A program made the position numbers and the translations under genes. A DNA stretch of 64,000 bases, taken from NCBI GenBank assembly GCA_015485495.1, contig WFTL01000065.1:1-64000 (forward strand), in the 5' to 3' direction. Source of the stretch: Planctomycetaceae bacterium (GTDB lineage Bacteria; Planctomycetota; Planctomycetia; Planctomycetales; Planctomycetaceae). Shown one piece after another: positions 62,272 through 64,000 of the stretch. The number at the start of each line of letters is the position of its first letter. The stretch's first letter is position 1. Below the pieces are notes generated by a model. The model was not told the DNA's origin. It ran no database searches and was given only the letters and a program-made list of their open reading frames with translations.

Positions 62272-63714
62272 TCAGGACATCTGCGAAGCAGCTTCTTCGG
62301 CGGCGCGGCGGCCGGATCGGATGGCTCCTTCCACATAGCCGGACCACACGGATGCCGTTTCCGTACCGGCCCAGTGGATGCGTCCGAACGGTTGCCGGAT
62401 CGCGTGTCCGAAACGTGTCAGAGCTCCCGGCGGCAGAAAGGCCCCGTAGCAGCCTCGTGACCACCGTTCGCCCGTCCAGTCGCGTTCGACGTAATCGATG
62501 GGATGGCGGGCTTCCGGTCCGAGAGCAGATTCGAGTGTTTTGAGGACCATGTCGCGTCTGGCTTCCTCCGACTGATCCGACCAGGTGTCCGCGGCGCGGC
62601 CTTCGATGAACCCGGCCAGCAGCCCGATGTCGCTGTCTGGAGGCCCCGCATCGAACACCGGAGAAAAGTCGGCCTGAGCATCAGCAATCATGCCGTTGTA
62701 CCCCTGATTCCGCCAGAAGGGACGTTCCCAGGCCACCCAGATTTTGATGCAGGATCCCATGACCTGCCTCTGCAGAAGCTGCTGCCGCGGTGTGGGCAGT
62801 TTCGGAAGAAAGTCGATGTGTTCCAGGAGAGTCGGAGGCACGGCGCAGATGACGCGTTTCGCGCGGTATGTGGCGCCGGCTGTCCGGACGGTGACGCCGG
62901 AATCCGTCTGAGTCACAGACACAGCCGGTTCGGACAGATGCAGGGCTTCCCCCAGCGGTTCGGCCAGACCGGTTGCCAGTTGATGCAGGCCGCCGACGCA
63001 GAGCTGATTCTGAGCTCCGCCGGGACCTCCCTGAGTCGCCACCTCGAGTCCGCCCAGAGCTTTCAGATAGAACAGCCAGAACAGCAGAGACAGCTCATTC
63101 GATTCCGCACAGAACACCGATTTGACCGTAAAATCGACGACCTCGCGTACGGTGCGGTCTCGGATGTTCCGGTTCATCCAGGATGCCACGGTTTCCCGAT
63201 CGTATTCTTCGGCGCGAGGCGATGCCCAGGGACGTTCCGGATCGATGTCGTCCATCAGACGCCGGATGCGTGATGCTGCCAGTCCGAGACGCAGTCGGGA
63301 CAGCATGGGCAGCCCTTTGTCCCACGCTTCTTCCGGAACCTGAAAGCGTCGGTCGCCGACACGGCCGACAAGGCGGCCCTGCAGATTCATCTCATAAACA
63401 CGGATGCCGAATCGATCGATCAGTTCCTGAACCGCCGTCTGAACAGGGCTGACCCACATGCCGCCCAGATCAATAGGATGTCCGGCGATGGTGCCCGGTT
63501 CGAGGCGTCCGCCGAATCGATCCCGGGCTTCCAGAACGCGTACGCGATACCCGCTGCGGCGGAGTGCGTCGGCGGCGGACAGACCGGCCATGCCGGCTCC
63601 CAGAACGATGCAGTCATCCGGTTCAGGAGAATCCGTGAATGTCATGGAAGTCTGTGTGTCGAGGGGAATGTCGGATTCGTTCGGAGACAGGGGCGGCCGG
63701 CTGAGGCCGTTCAT
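62272..63714 (-). CDS. FAD-dependent amine oxidase-like protein
   Basis: The 480-residue protein starts at ATG 63714, with GGAAG 7 bases upstream. It has CIVLGAGMAGLSAADALRRSG (FAD-binding), ARDRFGGRLEPG and DLGGMWVSPVQ (amine oxidase pattern), VICAVPPTLLEHIDF, and FGRIHWAGTETASVWSGYVEGAIRSG near the C-terminus, where FAD contacts recur. No signal peptide is evident. Monoamine-oxidase-type enzymes convert amines to aldehydes. Its ATG overlaps the stop of the short-chain dehydrogenase gene by 4 bases, a coupling that suggests oxidation of an amine to an aldehyde and onward conversion. Confidence 0.92.
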   Translation of the reverse strand: MNGLSRPPLSPNESDIPLDTQTSMTFTDSPEPDDCIVLGAGMAGLSAADALRRSGYRVRVLEARDRFGGRLEPGTIAGHPIDLGGMWVSPVQTAVQELIDRFGIRVYEMNLQGRLVGRVGDRRFQVPEEAWDKGLPMLSRLRLGLAASRIRRLMDDIDPERPWASPRAEEYDRETVASWMNRNIRDRTVREVVDFTVKSVFCAESNELSLLFWLFYLKALGGLEVATQGGPGGAQNQLCVGGLHQLATGLAEPLGEALHLSEPAVSVTQTDSGVTVRTAGATYRAKRVICAVPPTLLEHIDFLPKLPTPRQQLLQRQVMGSCIKIWVAWERPFWRNQGYNGMIADAQADFSPVFDAGPPDSDIGLLAGFIEGRAADTWSDQSEEARRDMVLKTLESALGPEARHPIDYVERDWTGERWSRGCYGAFLPPGALTRFGHAIRQPFGRIHWAGTETASVWSGYVEGAIRSGRRAAEEAASQMS

Positions 63715-64000
63715 TGCAGTTCTTCCGCAAACTGACGCCGGGTGAGGAAATGGTACAGGGTCGGCGCACGATGCCAGAGCCAGGCTCCCAGCCGAGGCGA
63801 CCACTGAGGTCCCAGGAGACGCTGCCGTCGACGCTGATGAGCGCGGAAAATGTCGGCCGCCGTCGATTCAGCCGACCGAATGGAACCCACCACCGACCGG
63901 GGCCGCGGCGTGGGAGTTCCGTCACTTCCCAGAGCCCGGGATTCGATCGGAGTCTGCAGAAAAGACGGATAGACCATCAGCAGATGAATCCCGCGTCGTT
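63711..64000 (-). CDS. Short-chain dehydrogenase/reductase, C-terminal part
   Basis: The gene runs off the right edge; only the last ~96 residues are in the window. RRGIHLLMVYPSFLQTPIE is the post-catalytic part of an SDR fold, with the Pro-x-x-x-x-Thr-Pro segment that binds NAD. The YxxxK and GxxxGxG motifs are outside the window. It is coupled to the amine-oxidase gene. The substrate is unknown. Confidence 0.75.
   Translation of the reverse strand, partial: RRGIHLLMVYPSFLQTPIESRALGSDGTPTPRPRSVVGSIRSAESTAADIFRAHQRRRQRLLGPQWSPRLGAWLWHRAPTLYHFLTRRQFAEELQ

Overview
The window reads as chromosomal DNA of a planctomycete, roughly 58-60% GC. The evidence is the mix of protein families: a very large secreted dehydrogenase/HEAT/cytochrome c protein of the type abundant in Planctomycetes and Verrucomicrobia, Tat-exported Gfo/Idh/MocA oxidoreductases, a Tat-exported neutral-ceramidase-like protein, large von Willebrand A (VWA) proteins, and a membrane Ser/Thr kinase. 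I cannot name a species. No rRNA and no CRISPR array are present. Two tRNAs (Pro-GGG and Phe-GAA) are present.

Layout. 0-2.7 kb: an IS3-type transposase remnant abuts an IS66-type remnant, followed by a TPR-like secreted protein and a truncated GT39-type glycosyltransferase. 2.7-12.4 kb: mostly housekeeping genes (thioredoxin lipoprotein, IscA-type Fe-S protein, PriA helicase, a redox trio ending in a Rieske protein, a coiled-coil membrane protein, tRNA-Pro). 12.5-20.8 kb: exported enzymes (isochorismatase-like, polysaccharide deacetylase coupled to the giant cytochrome protein, ceramidase-like, glycerophosphodiesterase). 20.9-34 kb: phosphoglycerate kinase, a methyltransferase, a cyclase/Gfo/Gfo operon, and a probable catabolic run (FAD oxidoreductase, SSS symporter, DJ-1/PfpI protein, TIM-barrel isomerase). 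34.2-44.4 kb: a VWA/coiled-coil protein whose downstream part lies in the -1 frame after an A9 run, then Nudix, thioesterase, OleD-like reductase, PLP decarboxylase and a second VWA protein.

44.6-53.8 kb is the first highlight. After tRNA-Phe come a small conserved protein, two universal stress proteins, glucose-1-phosphate adenylyltransferase (GlgC), and a complete, translationally coupled group 3b-type [NiFe] hydrogenase operon (cyclic-nucleotide-domain protein, beta, gamma, delta and alpha subunits, maturation protease). Sigma-54 -24/-12 promoters fit the whole set: two perfect divergent sites between a stress-protein gene and the hydrogenase operon, and a third, one mismatch at -24, in front of glgC. 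This suggests one sigma-54 regulon for low-oxygen or starvation redox balance and glycogen storage.

56.2-60.3 kb is the second highlight: a compact possible biosynthetic cluster made of a luciferase-like flavin monooxygenase, a stand-alone adenylation enzyme, a carrier protein and a formyltransferase. It is followed by a Ser/Thr kinase with an N-terminal multi-helix membrane domain. The adenylation gene begins with three tandem 15-bp copies of a combined ribosome-binding site and ATG. The window ends with an amine-oxidase-like flavoprotein coupled to a partial short-chain dehydrogenase. All functional calls rest on motifs read by eye; no database search was possible.
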